From assembly GCF_001517085.1 (NCBI RefSeq), contig NZ_LRAC01000135.1, forward strand, positions 17,808 through 81,807: a DNA stretch of 64,000 bases, given 5' to 3'. The notes beneath the pieces were generated by a model. The model searched no databases, was not told where the DNA came from, and saw only the letters and a list, made by a program, of their open reading frames with translations. This document shows, one piece after another, positions 8,792 to 17,862 of this stretch. This DNA is from Paenibacillus sp. DMB5. GTDB taxonomy: Bacteria; Bacillota; Bacilli; Paenibacillales; Paenibacillaceae. Every line of letters starts with the position of its first letter. The first letter of the stretch is position 1. A program made the translations under genes and the position numbers.

Positions 8792-9247
8792 TTAACTGAT
8801 TTTATTACTATTGCATCTTTTTTCAAAAACCTTAGCAAAGACTGCACTTACACTAGTAGATAAAATAACCAATAATGCAAACAGTATGATTCCCGGGGCA
8901 TCATCTCCATCCGCCATAAGAAATAAGAGTGGCATAGCTATTACATATAAAACACTGATTGTAATTCCACAATATCTTATGTTCTTTAAGGCATTTAAAG
9001 ATTGTTTCGACATGACATCGTTCTTGTTAATATAGCTTAAGAATTTTATAGTCTGGTACAGAGCAAATAAGAATGGCGTCACCGATCCATACAAGCCGAT
9101 AAAACCGATAAATTGCACATAGGCTGGTGCTTCAATCACATGTGATAGTCCTGTTATTACCATAGGCAGCAAAAATATAAACAAAGTAAGAATCGGACTC
9201 CCAATAAAAATAACTACCTTTAAAAAAGTTGTTGAACTTCGTTTCAT
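8792..9247 (-). CDS. DUF2975 family membrane protein
   Basis: A 151-residue protein with four hydrophobic segments (about residues 8-32, 45-68, 93-113 and 119-141), matching the layout of DUF2975 proteins such as B. subtilis YoaS. The function is unknown. Family members usually sit beside a small Xre-type regulator of YozG type; none is visible here within several hundred bases. I chose the ATG at 9247 (MKRSS) because GAGGTG lies 6 bases upstream; an earlier in-frame start at 9280 lacks a site. The surrounding DNA is AT-richer than its neighbours, which may indicate separate origin. Confidence 0.65.
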   Translation of the reverse strand: MKRSSTTFLKVVIFIGSPILTLFIFLLPMVITGLSHVIEAPAYVQFIGFIGLYGSVTPFLFALYQTIKFLSYINKNDVMSKQSLNALKNIRYCGITISVLYVIAMPLLFLMADGDDAPGIILFALLVILSTSVSAVFAKVFEKRCNSNKIS

Positions 9248-9617
9248 AAAAAGCACCTCGTTTGGTATTTGTTTATTCATTTTTAATTTGATTGTAATAT
9301 ATTATTTATCGTATTACAATAAACATTTATTATACTATATTATTTTTTGTTGATAATTATTTTTCGAAAAATCCTTGAGAAGTCCATGAGGTCCTCCTGT
9401 TTCATGCTTATACAGTGATGAAATCAAACATAAGATTACCCCAAAACTAAAAAGCAGAACGGGAATCCCCCATAAAGGGAGCACTCTCGCTCTGCTGATC
9501 TTTAATGTTACTTTACCGGCCTCGTACTTCTATGCACCTCACCAAAACAGCTGGTAACCGGCCAGTTTTTGAAATCAATATGTGTTATATATAGCCACCA
9601 ACCTGCATATCCAATCC
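9248..9617. other. AT-rich gap with a weak hairpin
   Basis: Contains the DUF2975 promoter region and a hairpin at 9453-9496 with arms AGCAGAnCGnGA / TCnCGnTCTGCT. No ORF with start signals is seen. Confidence 0.45.
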
Positions 9618-10169
9618 TTAGCCCAGCTGCATAGTAGTCACACACGTATCATTCTGCTCAAAGGTTGAAATTTCCGACACTGCCTTTTTGCCGTCCTGTT
9701 CGATCGTTACATTATAAGTCTTGTCCCGCGGAAGCCATAAATCAATGAAGCCGTTAGGCTGGGATTGTATGGTCTGCTTGTCCATCACCTGATTCCCCTC
9801 GGCATCCTGGACCGATACGCTGAAATCCTGTTCCGGCATTTCTCCCTGGCAGCCAGTCAGGCTATGAGTGGCACACGGATGTGTCTTGGTTACATAAGGT
9901 GCAATGGAGACAAAAAATTCATCCTCCGGCAGGCTGTAGCTGGCGGACTTGCCGTCTGTTTCTTTGACGATCAGCTGCGTCGATGATATAGACGCTGATT
10001 CAGCTGTCAGGCTGCGGCTGCTGTAATCCTGCACCATTTGTTTAAGAGCTGCTGTATCGATTGATGCGTCCGGGTTTGCACCTTCGCGGCTGCTATTTTC
10101 CGCGAAGATGTACGCCCCTGCCGCGATGACTACTGCTAATCCGGCAGTCAGCAAGACTGTTTTTTTCAT
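9618..10169 (-). CDS. cueP: CueP family copper-binding protein
   Basis: CueP proteins bind copper outside the cytoplasm; the Salmonella protein uses three cysteines. Here C99 (HPCATHSLTGC), C107 and C176 (NDTCVTTMQL) occupy the corresponding places, and the family signature NGFIDLWLPRD is present near residue 140. The N-terminus is a hydrophobic signal or anchor (residues 3-23) without a lipobox cysteine. Length is 183 residues, typical for Gram-positive homologues. AGGAGG precedes the ATG. It stands alone between two binding-protein genes, and no copper exporter or CueR/CsoR regulator is nearby. Confidence 0.88.
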   Translation of the reverse strand: MKKTVLLTAGLAVVIAAGAYIFAENSSREGANPDASIDTAALKQMVQDYSSRSLTAESASISSTQLIVKETDGKSASYSLPEDEFFVSIAPYVTKTHPCATHSLTGCQGEMPEQDFSVSVQDAEGNQVMDKQTIQSQPNGFIDLWLPRDKTYNVTIEQDGKKAVSEISTFEQNDTCVTTMQLG

Positions 10170-10272
10170 GGATTCATCATCCTCCTGTCTCTACTATTAT
10201 AGTCCAGCCAGGGTACCTGCAAACTAGACGAATCCATGACAAATTAGCCTATGCTGCCCATTTCGGGCAACC

Positions 10273-11799
10273 TTATTTGCTGCTCGCCGCTGCCCTGGCC
10301 TGAGCCTCCGCATATTCCTCCATAATCAGGCTGCCGCCGCTTGATTTCCATTTCTCCACTTCTGCATTAAACTCCGCCGCATTCATATTGCCGATAATAT
10401 AGTTGTAGGTGGCATCGGTAATAATCGTAGACAGCTCGACGTTTTTCTCGTCATAGGCCGGGGAACTGAGCGTCAATGTCGGATCATCCACTACAAATTG
10501 CTCATTGTCCCGGCTCAGTTGCTCGGCCAGGGCAGTCAGCTGCTCTTTTTGCGCGACCTCGAGAACGTTCTTGTTACTGATATCGGCGATCATCAGGGAA
10601 TAGAGCGGATTGACCTCATTGACCCGCAGCTGCGAGGTTTCCTCAGGCAGAATGACTTTGCCGTTCTCCAGCTTGTAATGGCGGCCTTCAATTCCGTACA
10701 TCATCAGATTGGCCACATCCTTATCCATACTCCGGTCAAAAAAGCGCAGCACCTCCTTCAGCTCGTCCTCGGTCGCTATCGCCTTTTTGGAGAACAGATA
10801 CAGCCCGTTGTAGTTGGGAATGGACCATACCCTGTACCCGTCAGGGCCTTTTATCCGGTTAATAAGCGTAAGCTCAGCCTCCGGATTGATCGCCTGCGCT
10901 TCAATCGAGAGCCGCTGCACATCCGTCATGCTGCCGATGAAGATCCCGGCGGTGCCGCGGATAAATTTATCCCGCTGTACTTCCTTGCTGGTCAGGGCGA
11001 AATCCTGGTTAATGATTTTTTCTACATATAACTTATGCATGAAGTTCATCGTGTCCATATATTCGGGTGTGGCAAACTCCGGAATGAACTGTCCGTTCTC
11101 CAGCTTCCAGTTGTTTGGTGTGCCGAAGTAGGAGCTTAATGTTTTGAAGACGCCATAGACGAGGTCATTGCGGTCAACCAGCCCGATGGTGTCCTGCTTG
11201 CCGTTGCCGTCCGGGTCATTGTAGGTGAACTGCTTCATCACTTCATACAGCTCATCTAGTGTCTGCGGTTTGTCCAGCTGCAGCCGGTCCAGCCAATCCT
11301 GGCGGATAATGATCCCTTGTCTTGACGAAGGGCGCTCTGTATACAGGCCGTAAATTTTGCCGTCTACCGCAGTCTGGCCGAGAATGGCCGGGTCCAGCTG
11401 CTTCAGATTCGGGAACTCCGCAAGATAAGGGCCGATCTCCCAGAAGGCGTCGGAGCGTACCGCATTTTTGACCAGATTATAGTCGGTAAATTTGACAAAG
11501 GTAACCTTGCCGAGCGAATTGGTTGTCAGAGCCGTGTTCATTTTATCGGTGTAGACACCCTCAGGTACCCAGGTAATTGCAAGCTTCACACCCGTCAGCT
11601 GCTCAATCTCATTCACAATTTCTTTGGACGGCTGTGACGGAAAATGCAGCGGGGCCAGAATGGAGATTAGCGGCAGAGCCTCCCCCGTTTCCGGCCGGGC
11701 CGGATTGGCATCACTGCATGCACTTAACCATATTGCCGGGAGCAAGACAAGCAGACAGCAATACCGGATTACTTTTCCCCGTACGAGTCTTCCGAACAT
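10273..11799 (-). CDS. Orphan sugar-binding lipoprotein, paralogue of the pectin binding protein
   Basis: A 508-residue solute-binding lipoprotein with lipobox LSAC (C28) and start ATG at 11799 after AAGGAGG. It carries the same calcium-like loop (DPDGNGKQDTIG), VDRNDLVYGVFKTL and ITDATYNYIIGN as the pectin-operon lipoprotein, so the two arose by duplication. No permease or ATPase gene accompanies it. It lies divergent from the membrane AraC-type regulator at 12112, so it could be an alternative binding protein for the same transporter or a sugar-presenting partner for that regulator. Both roles are inference. A near-consensus cre site lies in its upstream region. Confidence 0.88.
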   Translation of the reverse strand: MFGRLVRGKVIRYCCLLVLLPAIWLSACSDANPARPETGEALPLISILAPLHFPSQPSKEIVNEIEQLTGVKLAITWVPEGVYTDKMNTALTTNSLGKVTFVKFTDYNLVKNAVRSDAFWEIGPYLAEFPNLKQLDPAILGQTAVDGKIYGLYTERPSSRQGIIIRQDWLDRLQLDKPQTLDELYEVMKQFTYNDPDGNGKQDTIGLVDRNDLVYGVFKTLSSYFGTPNNWKLENGQFIPEFATPEYMDTMNFMHKLYVEKIINQDFALTSKEVQRDKFIRGTAGIFIGSMTDVQRLSIEAQAINPEAELTLINRIKGPDGYRVWSIPNYNGLYLFSKKAIATEDELKEVLRFFDRSMDKDVANLMMYGIEGRHYKLENGKVILPEETSQLRVNEVNPLYSLMIADISNKNVLEVAQKEQLTALAEQLSRDNEQFVVDDPTLTLSSPAYDEKNVELSTIITDATYNYIIGNMNAAEFNAEVEKWKSSGGSLIMEEYAEAQARAAASSK

Positions 11800-11869
11800 T
11801 CCCGCATCCTCCTTAACAGACTTTATAGTATGGCCAGCTATCTTCTCTATTGATTAAAATCAAGGATTT

Positions 11870-11883
11870 TGTAATCGCTTTCT
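11870..11883 (-). promoter_or_regulatory. Candidate cre site (CcpA)
   Basis: TGTAATCGCTTTCT matches the catabolite-response consensus TGWAANCGNTNWCA at all but the last defined position. It lies 71 bases upstream of the orphan lipoprotein start, a position suited to catabolite repression. Confidence 0.5.
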
Positions 11884-12012
11884 TGATTATAGCCCGGACA
11901 ATCTCTGGCCCGGTTATTTTAAGATAAAAGCATACTAATCATAAGTTATGTATGGTTTAATATAACTGCTAATTATTGAAAAATCTTCAAACAGCAGTCA
12001 TTATTAGAGAAA

Positions 12013-12041
12013 ATGATTATTGCGGCACCAGATGATTATTG
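12013..12041 (+). promoter_or_regulatory. Direct repeats ATGATTATTG upstream of the AraC-type gene
   Basis: Two identical 10-mers start 19 bases apart, about two helical turns, as expected for a two-domain AraC HTH site. Related sequences occur upstream of the pectin operon. Autoregulation is inferred. Confidence 0.35.
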
Positions 12042-12111
12042 TTATTATCCTCCGTGATGCATACACTTAAAGCAGACTGCTTCTATTAAAGAAAAGGTGT
12101 TGAATGCTGCT

Positions 12112-14451
12112 ATGAAACACTTAAGCTTTCTGAGTAAATTAACGCTGTTTACGTTTGTGATCAGCACGATTCCGGTACTGTTTATCGGTTCATTCTCTTA
12201 TCTCACATCCTCCAGCGAAATTCAAAAAAATGTTAACAAAAGCAAAATGGAACTCATTTTACAAATTAACTCAAATGTAGAGCATAAGCTGACTACTGTC
12301 AATCAGACTTTAAACCAGGTCGTCAACTCCTCAGTGCTCAAAAAAGCATTGAATAACCCGTTAAATGTAACCGATTTCATTTTATATAATGAATTGAGAA
12401 CCGAAATCCGCAACATGCAGTCCTTCGATACCAAGCTGGAGGATGTTATTCTGCTGAATCAGCGGGAGAACTGGATGATCAAAAATTCCGGGCTCTACCG
12501 CCTGAACGAATACCGGAATTATGAGCAGCTGGCCAATCTGATGAACGTGTCTGACTCGGCCTCCTGGGTGCTGAATCCTTCATCCCTGTTCTACAGCGAG
12601 GAGAGCGTCAATGTTACCGGCTGTGATTACAGTATTAGTCTGATCAAGAAGCTGCCGACCAATAAGCTGCAAAAATACGGGCTGGCGATTGCCAACATTC
12701 CGGCCTGCAGCCTGCAGGACTTCATCAACTCAGAGATTGACCCGCTGGACAGCATCATCATACTGGATGAATCCGGACGCATTCTGCTGCATCCCGACAA
12801 GACACTGATCGGCAGTCCGGCTGAGGCAGGCGGCTTTACTGATTTTGCGCTTGTATCCGGCATGAGCAAAACAAACGGGCAGTTCAAAACGGCCATCGGC
12901 AAACAGGATTATTCCGTAACCTATCTGCGATCGCAGCTGAACGGGTGGACCTATCTGTCGGTCACCTCCATCAAAGGCCTTACCAAGGAGTCCTCCAAAA
13001 TCGGAACCTATACGCTGCTGATCTGCGCTTTCATGCTGCTGCTGTCCGTCCTGACCGCATGGCTCGGCTCACGGCGTATGTATTCGCCGATCCAGCGGCT
13101 GCTCAATCAGATGGGGCTGCGCCGGCCCGGGATCAAGGCCCGGTTCACTGACGAATTCCAGTCGATCGGCGAGCAGATGCACCATCTGTTCCAGTCCAAG
13201 TCGCAGCTTGAGAAGGAGCTGAACCAGCATACCCGGCAGGTCCGTACCTTTTTTCTGACCAAAGCTTTTCAGGGCAGTCTCAAAAAACGCGAGCTGCTGG
13301 AGGAGCTGGAGCAATACGGCTACCGGCCTTTAGTGGAGAACTGGGGGACCATGGCTGTCATTACGCTGAGTATCGACTACTCAGCCGAGAGCAGCTATGA
13401 CAAAAAGGATCTCCATCTGCTGCTGTTCGCGGCCCATAACATGATCGAAGAGCTGGTGCCGCCGGGAGACCGGCTGGCTCCGGTGATCATAGATCATACC
13501 ATCGTTACGCTGATCGGGAGCATGGAGAGCGATAGCGAGGCTTTTCACCGGACACTGTACGCCTTGACGGAGAATCTGCAGCAGGAGATTAACAATTACC
13601 TTAAGCTTCAGGTGAGCATAGGCATGAGTCTGCCGTTCCACAACATTGATAAACTGCCTACTGCGTATAAGGAGAGTCTTGAAGCGCTGAAATACCGGAT
13701 TACGCTCGGCAAGGGTATCATCATTCAATACGATAATATCAACTCCGGCAATCATTATCTGAATCTGAACTATCCGGTTCATACCGAAAATGACCTGATG
13801 GATGCCATCAAGCTGGCGGATACCGACAAGGCGAAGGAGCTGCTGCATAAGCTGTTCGGCTGTATATTTAAGCCGGGGCTGTCGCCGCAGGAGTACCAGA
13901 TACCGCTTAACCGCCTGCTCGGCAATATCCTGATTATGATGCAGGAGTCGGGGATCAGCCTGAATCAGATCTACCATGTGAACGGCTCACTGTTCGAGGA
14001 GCTGACGGATCTGCATATCGTTGCCGAAATCGAGGACTGGTTCTGGAGTATTGTGATTCTGCCGATGATCCGGATTTTCCACAGCCGGCAGAATGCGCAG
14101 TATCATAACATTTCCGAGAAAATCATTGATATTGTGCAGCATGATTATGATAAAGATCTGACCCTTGAGGAATGTGCATCACGCCTGCATTACAATGCCA
14201 ACTATATCAGCAGTGTCTTCCGCAAGGAGACACAGTATTATTTCAGCGAATATCTGGCGATGTACCGGTTCAAGATGGCCAAGAAATGGCTCGAGGAAAC
14301 CGATATGCCAATCAAGGACATTGCCGCCCGTCTGCGGTACAACAACTCGCAGAACTTCATCCGTTCCTTCCGCAAGCAGGAGGGCATGACCCCGGGCCAA
14401 TACCGCGATAATGCCGTCTCCCGGCCGCGCGCAGTGCCGGATGAATATTAA
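12112..14451 (+). CDS. Membrane-bound AraC family regulator with extracellular sensor domain
   Basis: A 779-residue regulator. Membrane segments lie at about residues 8-30 and 299-319. Between them is an extracellular sensor of about 260 residues that resembles a Cache-type domain (DSIIILDESGRILLHPDKTLIG). A cytoplasmic linker follows, and an AraC-type double helix-turn-helix occupies about residues 667-767 (LTLEECASRLHYNANYISSVF; IKDIAARLRYNNSQNFIRSFRK). This one-component design is common in Paenibacillus beside sugar ABC operons. The likely target is the pectin operon or the divergent lipoprotein. I chose the ATG at 12112, with AAAAGGTG upstream; GTG at 12097 is in frame but lacks a site. 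Confidence 0.87.
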   Translation: MKHLSFLSKLTLFTFVISTIPVLFIGSFSYLTSSSEIQKNVNKSKMELILQINSNVEHKLTTVNQTLNQVVNSSVLKKALNNPLNVTDFILYNELRTEIRNMQSFDTKLEDVILLNQRENWMIKNSGLYRLNEYRNYEQLANLMNVSDSASWVLNPSSLFYSEESVNVTGCDYSISLIKKLPTNKLQKYGLAIANIPACSLQDFINSEIDPLDSIIILDESGRILLHPDKTLIGSPAEAGGFTDFALVSGMSKTNGQFKTAIGKQDYSVTYLRSQLNGWTYLSVTSIKGLTKESSKIGTYTLLICAFMLLLSVLTAWLGSRRMYSPIQRLLNQMGLRRPGIKARFTDEFQSIGEQMHHLFQSKSQLEKELNQHTRQVRTFFLTKAFQGSLKKRELLEELEQYGYRPLVENWGTMAVITLSIDYSAESSYDKKDLHLLLFAAHNMIEELVPPGDRLAPVIIDHTIVTLIGSMESDSEAFHRTLYALTENLQQEINNYLKLQVSIGMSLPFHNIDKLPTAYKESLEALKYRITLGKGIIIQYDNINSGNHYLNLNYPVHTENDLMDAIKLADTDKAKELLHKLFGCIFKPGLSPQEYQIPLNRLLGNILIMMQESGISLNQIYHVNGSLFEELTDLHIVAEIEDWFWSIVILPMIRIFHSRQNAQYHNISEKIIDIVQHDYDKDLTLEECASRLHYNANYISSVFRKETQYYFSEYLAMYRFKMAKKWLEETDMPIKDIAARLRYNNSQNFIRSFRKQEGMTPGQYRDNAVSRPRAVPDEY

Positions 14452-14460
14452 GCAGACCAA

Positions 14461-14503
14461 AAGCCGCCGGCAGTTCAGCAAGAGATGCTGTTGCCGGCGG
14501 CTT
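14461..14503. terminator. Convergent terminator
   Basis: AAGCCGCCGGCA pairs with TGCCGGCGGCTT (12 bp) between two convergent genes. The T-run lies on the minus strand. Confidence 0.8.
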
Positions 14504-14531
14504 GAGCTGCAACCCGGCTGGGCCGGTAATG

Positions 14532-15284
14532 TTACTGCTTTAACTGTCTGCTTTTTCTTGCCCGGATTAACCGGACTAGCCAGACTGCCGCTGCGCCCAG
14601 CAACAGCACCAGTCCTCCGCCTGCTATGGCAAGGTTCTGAACCTGCGGCACGTAGACCACAAGCCGGACAGGCTCAGTATCCGCCATACTGATCCGCCAG
14701 GTCAGGGTGTTGCCATCCTGGGTATCCGCATTGTTAGGCCCGTATAGGTTATACGGCAGCGTCAATTTGAAATTGACCGCCAGATTCTGCAGCATCAGGC
14801 GGACCAGCGATTCCGGCACATTCAGGCTGCCGATGCTGTCAATAATTTCATCCGTGTAGGCATTCAGCTTCGGCTGGGCTGTAACCTCATAACGCGTGTA
14901 CAGCCATTTGTCTGCCTGGACAACCTCAGTATCTATAATATCCAGGCTGCCGGCATTTTGCCGCAGCTCTTCAAACGACCCGTAGGTCTTCAGGAACTTG
15001 TACTCCGTTGAGCTGCCGCTTTGACTCTTGTTCAGCTCTATACCTGCGGCCCCTAGCCTGTCTGACAGCACTTCCTCCAGCTTGCCGCCTGCCAGCGACT
15101 CCACCCGGGCACTGAGCAGCATGCTGAACGCCAGCTCCAGGCTTCCGTCCTTCTTCACTGTTACATGCGCTGTTCCGCTGGCGCAGCCGCCGAGTAGTAG
15201 TGCAGACAGCAGCAGTATAATCAAGCCGGAAATGCGCAGCTTCAGCCGGAAAGAACCGGCGCCATGACGATCCGTCTTATTCAA
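14532..15284 (-). CDS. DUF3153-like membrane-anchored lipoprotein
   Basis: A 250-residue protein with a signal segment ending in the lipobox LLGGC (C34), an extracellular domain of about 180 residues, and a C-terminal membrane helix (about residues 220-240) followed by a basic tail RARKSRQLKQ. The layout and the start of the mature part (GTAHVTVKKDGSLELAF) fit the DUF3153/LppM-like family. The biochemical role is unknown. It is transcribed alone. Confidence 0.65.
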   Translation of the reverse strand: MNKTDRHGAGSFRLKLRISGLIILLLSALLLGGCASGTAHVTVKKDGSLELAFSMLLSARVESLAGGKLEEVLSDRLGAAGIELNKSQSGSSTEYKFLKTYGSFEELRQNAGSLDIIDTEVVQADKWLYTRYEVTAQPKLNAYTDEIIDSIGSLNVPESLVRLMLQNLAVNFKLTLPYNLYGPNNADTQDGNTLTWRISMADTEPVRLVVYVPQVQNLAIAGGGLVLLLGAAAVWLVRLIRARKSRQLKQ

Positions 15285-15359
15285 TCCGATCCCTCCTGTC
15301 TCCCCGTCTACTGTCCATTATACCTGATTTATGGCCCCTTCTCCCCCGCCGCACAAAAA

Positions 15360-15388
15360 GGCAGAACCGGGAAAGGTTCCCGCTCTGC
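15360..15388 (-). terminator. Terminator downstream of kimA
   Basis: GGCAGA-a-CCGGGAA pairs with TTCCCG-c-TCTGCC; T5 follows on the minus strand. Confidence 0.8.
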
Positions 15389-15400
15389 CCCTCTGTCTGA

Positions 15401-17227
15401 TTATTTTTTCAAATGATAGGGCACTGTAGTAATAATTACATTTCTGCGGTACAGCAGATGCGTTCGGATCAGCAGACTGGACTGGTTATGCAGAATGTTG
15501 TGCCAGCCTTTTTTGGGAATGAACTGCGGTACAATCACCGTCACCTGATAATGCGACTCGCTTGCCTTGCGCTGGACCGTATCAATAAATTTGATCAAGG
15601 GATGGATGATGCTGCGGTACGGCGAGTACAGCGACACCAGCCTGATTTCGGGATGGAACCTTTTCCACTTTTCCTCGAAAATATGCTCTTCTTCCCGCTC
15701 AAAAGGCACATGGACGGCAATAATTTGGCTGGCGGACAGCGACTGTGCATAGCGCAGCGAATTCTCCACGACATGCGTAATCCCGGCCACCGGCAGGATA
15801 ATCACATTCCCTTCAATCGCCAGCGGCTCCTCCTCACAGGTGGAGAGACGCAGCTGGTCGGCCACTGCCTCATAATGCTTGCGGATCCGGTAAAAGAGCA
15901 GAATAATCAGCGGCAGGAAGACCAGCACCGGCCATACCTGCGGGAACTTGGTCAGGAAGAACATGATAGTCACGACGAAGCTGATCACCGCTCCCGTTGT
16001 GTTAATGGCCAGCTTGCCGGCCCAGCCTGCAGGCTTCTCCCGGATCCACTTGACCATCATCCCGGTCTGGGACAGGGTAAAGGGAATAAATACCCCGACC
16101 GCATACAGCGGAATCAGATGCTCCGTGCGGCCCTCAAAGGCAATAATCAGCAGAATAGACAGTACTCCGAGGCTGAGAATACCGTTGGAATATCCGAGCC
16201 GGTCACCGCGGACGGTGAACATTCTCGGAATAAACTTATCCTTGGCCAGATTGACCGCCAGCAGCGGAAAGGCCGAGTAGCCCGTATTTGCCGCCAGGAT
16301 CAGAATAAGCGCAGTCGTACCCTGGATAAAAAAGTACATGAAGTTCCGGCCAAAGACCTGCTCGGCAATTTCCGAAACCACGGTAACCTGCTCATTCGGT
16401 GTCACACCATAGTAATAAGCCAGAAGCACGATACCTGAGAACAGTACCGCCAGCAGGATACCCATGGCAGCCAGAGTCTTCGCCGCATTGTTCGGGGCAG
16501 GCGCCTTAAAGTTGGGAATGGCGTTGGATATGGCTTCGACCCCGGTCAGCGCCGAACTCCCTGAGGCGAAGGCCCGCAGCAGCAGAAACAGGCTGATGCC
16601 CGCGACCGGCGTACCAATCGGGGTATGAAGCTCTGCCGGAACGTCACCGGCCATAACCCGGAACAGGCCCACGCCGAGCATAATAAAGATGGCCAGCACG
16701 AACAGATACACCGGATAAGCCAGAAACGATGCCGATTCGGTAACCCCGCGCAAATTCAGGGTTGTAATCAGCAGTACAAACAGAATGGCTATGGGCACAT
16801 TATAAGGATGCAGACTGGGAAAAGCAGAAGTAATCGCATCCGTGCCCGCCGATACACTCACCGCCACCGTCAGAATATAATCGACCAGCAGCGAGCCCCC
16901 CGCAATCAGTCCCGGATATTTGCCCAGATTCTCCTTGGAGACCACATAAGCTCCGCCGCCCTGGGGATAAGCATAAATAATCTGCCTGTAGGATAAGATC
17001 AGTGCAGTTAACAGTACAAGCACCCCGATGGCAATGGGTATGGAATACCAGAAGGCTGCAGCACTGATCGTTACCAGCACAAGCAGAATCTGCTCAGGTC
17101 CATAAGCAACCGAAGATAAAGCATCTGATGAGAGAATGGCCAGCGCTTTCTTCTTGTTCAATTTCTGTTCGCCCAGCTGCTCTGACTTCAGCGGCCGTCC
17201 GATCAGTAATCTTTTTACAGATATCAT
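15401..17227 (-). CDS. kimA: KimA-type high-affinity potassium importer (APC family)
   Basis: A 608-residue member of the KUP-related APC group represented by B. subtilis KimA (YdaO), a proton-coupled potassium importer. The N-terminal part has about twelve membrane segments, beginning SSDALSSVAYGPEQILL and including YPQGGGAYVVSKENLG. The C-terminal 150 residues form a cytoplasmic domain (EEEPLAIEGNVIILPVAGITHVVENSLRYAQSLSASQIIAVHV). I chose the ATG at 17227 with GGTGAGG upstream; the GTG at 17239 is that binding site itself. Many kimA genes are controlled by a c-di-AMP riboswitch, but the leader here is only about 120 bases before the neighbouring terminator and I could not recognise one. 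Confidence 0.85.
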   Translation of the reverse strand: MISVKRLLIGRPLKSEQLGEQKLNKKKALAILSSDALSSVAYGPEQILLVLVTISAAAFWYSIPIAIGVLVLLTALILSYRQIIYAYPQGGGAYVVSKENLGKYPGLIAGGSLLVDYILTVAVSVSAGTDAITSAFPSLHPYNVPIAILFVLLITTLNLRGVTESASFLAYPVYLFVLAIFIMLGVGLFRVMAGDVPAELHTPIGTPVAGISLFLLLRAFASGSSALTGVEAISNAIPNFKAPAPNNAAKTLAAMGILLAVLFSGIVLLAYYYGVTPNEQVTVVSEIAEQVFGRNFMYFFIQGTTALILILAANTGYSAFPLLAVNLAKDKFIPRMFTVRGDRLGYSNGILSLGVLSILLIIAFEGRTEHLIPLYAVGVFIPFTLSQTGMMVKWIREKPAGWAGKLAINTTGAVISFVVTIMFFLTKFPQVWPVLVFLPLIILLFYRIRKHYEAVADQLRLSTCEEEPLAIEGNVIILPVAGITHVVENSLRYAQSLSASQIIAVHVPFEREEEHIFEEKWKRFHPEIRLVSLYSPYRSIIHPLIKFIDTVQRKASESHYQVTVIVPQFIPKKGWHNILHNQSSLLIRTHLLYRRNVIITTVPYHLKK

Positions 17228-17350
17228 CGTCTGCCTCACCCGACTTTTTTTAAAGTTATATTACCCATGGAAGCCGTCATTAAATTCAATCCATAATATA
17301 CATCCGCCCAACTGCCTTCGCAACAGATTTCATTCGGGGTAACGTGGTAC

Positions 17351-17383
17351 AAAAAAAAAGACTATCTCCATTAGGAAATAGCC
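17351..17383 (-). terminator. Terminator of the arsR operon
   Basis: GGCTATTTCC pairs with GGAGATAGTC on the minus strand (with G-U pairs), followed by nine T residues. Confidence 0.8.
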
Positions 17384-17403
17384 TGTTATTTGTGTGTATT
17401 CAT

Positions 17404-17835
17404 TTATTTGGATGGATAAAAGCCTTTCAGCATCTCACGCATATCCTGCTTGATGTTGATATCCGGACGTTTTTGTTTGGCCAAGGCTTCAGCCTCTTCT
17501 ACAGTTGCAGCAAGACCTAATTCAAGCAATAAGCCAGTGGCAACCGTTCCTGTCCGGTTCCGTCCGCCAGCGCAATGGAAATAGACCGTCTTCCCGTTGT
17601 TCACTGCTGCTGTAACCGCCTGGATCGCCGATTGAACAGAATCCTCCTGGCCGCTCTCATCCTCAACAATCGGAAAATGATGACGGGTCACATTCTCGGG
17701 GAACCCTTCTGCTCTTGTACCGGTGTCTCTTAGATCAAACACATCTGAAATCTCTTGCTCCTTAAGGGCATCAAGCAGCGCATTCTCTCCGCCGATATAT
17801 ACTTTACCCTCGATCAGTTCATCATAATTTGCCAT
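17404..17835 (-). CDS. Dual-specificity/tyrosine phosphatase family protein at the end of the ars operon
   Basis: A 143-residue protein with the cysteine phosphatase loop HCAGGRNRTG (C88 nucleophile, R94) and a general-acid candidate in the VEDESGQED segment near residue 58. It resembles beta-lactamase-hydrolase-like or DSP-type phosphatases, not low-molecular-weight ArsC. It is the last gene of the arsR-arsB-arsC unit, 27 bases after arsC. A link to arsenic metabolism is suggested only by position; it could equally be a general phosphatase carried along. Confidence 0.75.
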   Translation of the reverse strand: MANYDELIEGKVYIGGENALLDALKEQEISDVFDLRDTGTRAEGFPENVTRHHFPIVEDESGQEDSVQSAIQAVTAAVNNGKTVYFHCAGGRNRTGTVATGLLLELGLAATVEEAEALAKQKRPDINIKQDMREMLKGFYPSK

Positions 17836-17862
17836 TATAGTTCTCCTTGTTGTTATTCCTCA

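Larger units (their letters stand above)
11800..12111. other. Divergent regulatory region of the orphan lipoprotein and AraC regulator
   Basis: A 312-base AT-rich region with a cre-like site at 11870-11883 and two direct ATGATTATTG copies at 12013-12022 and 12032-12041. TATAAT on the minus strand near 11895 could be a -10 with no good -35. Confidence 0.5.

Noticed and set aside
15413..16438. 341-codon ORF opposite kimA
   Set aside because: Antisense to a well-supported membrane protein; its composition is rich in Arg, Gln and His as expected for a shadow ORF.
17228..17350. c-di-AMP (ydaO) riboswitch before kimA
   Set aside because: Such a riboswitch is common before kimA, but this short leader shows none of the conserved core I could recognise; a covariance-model search would decide.
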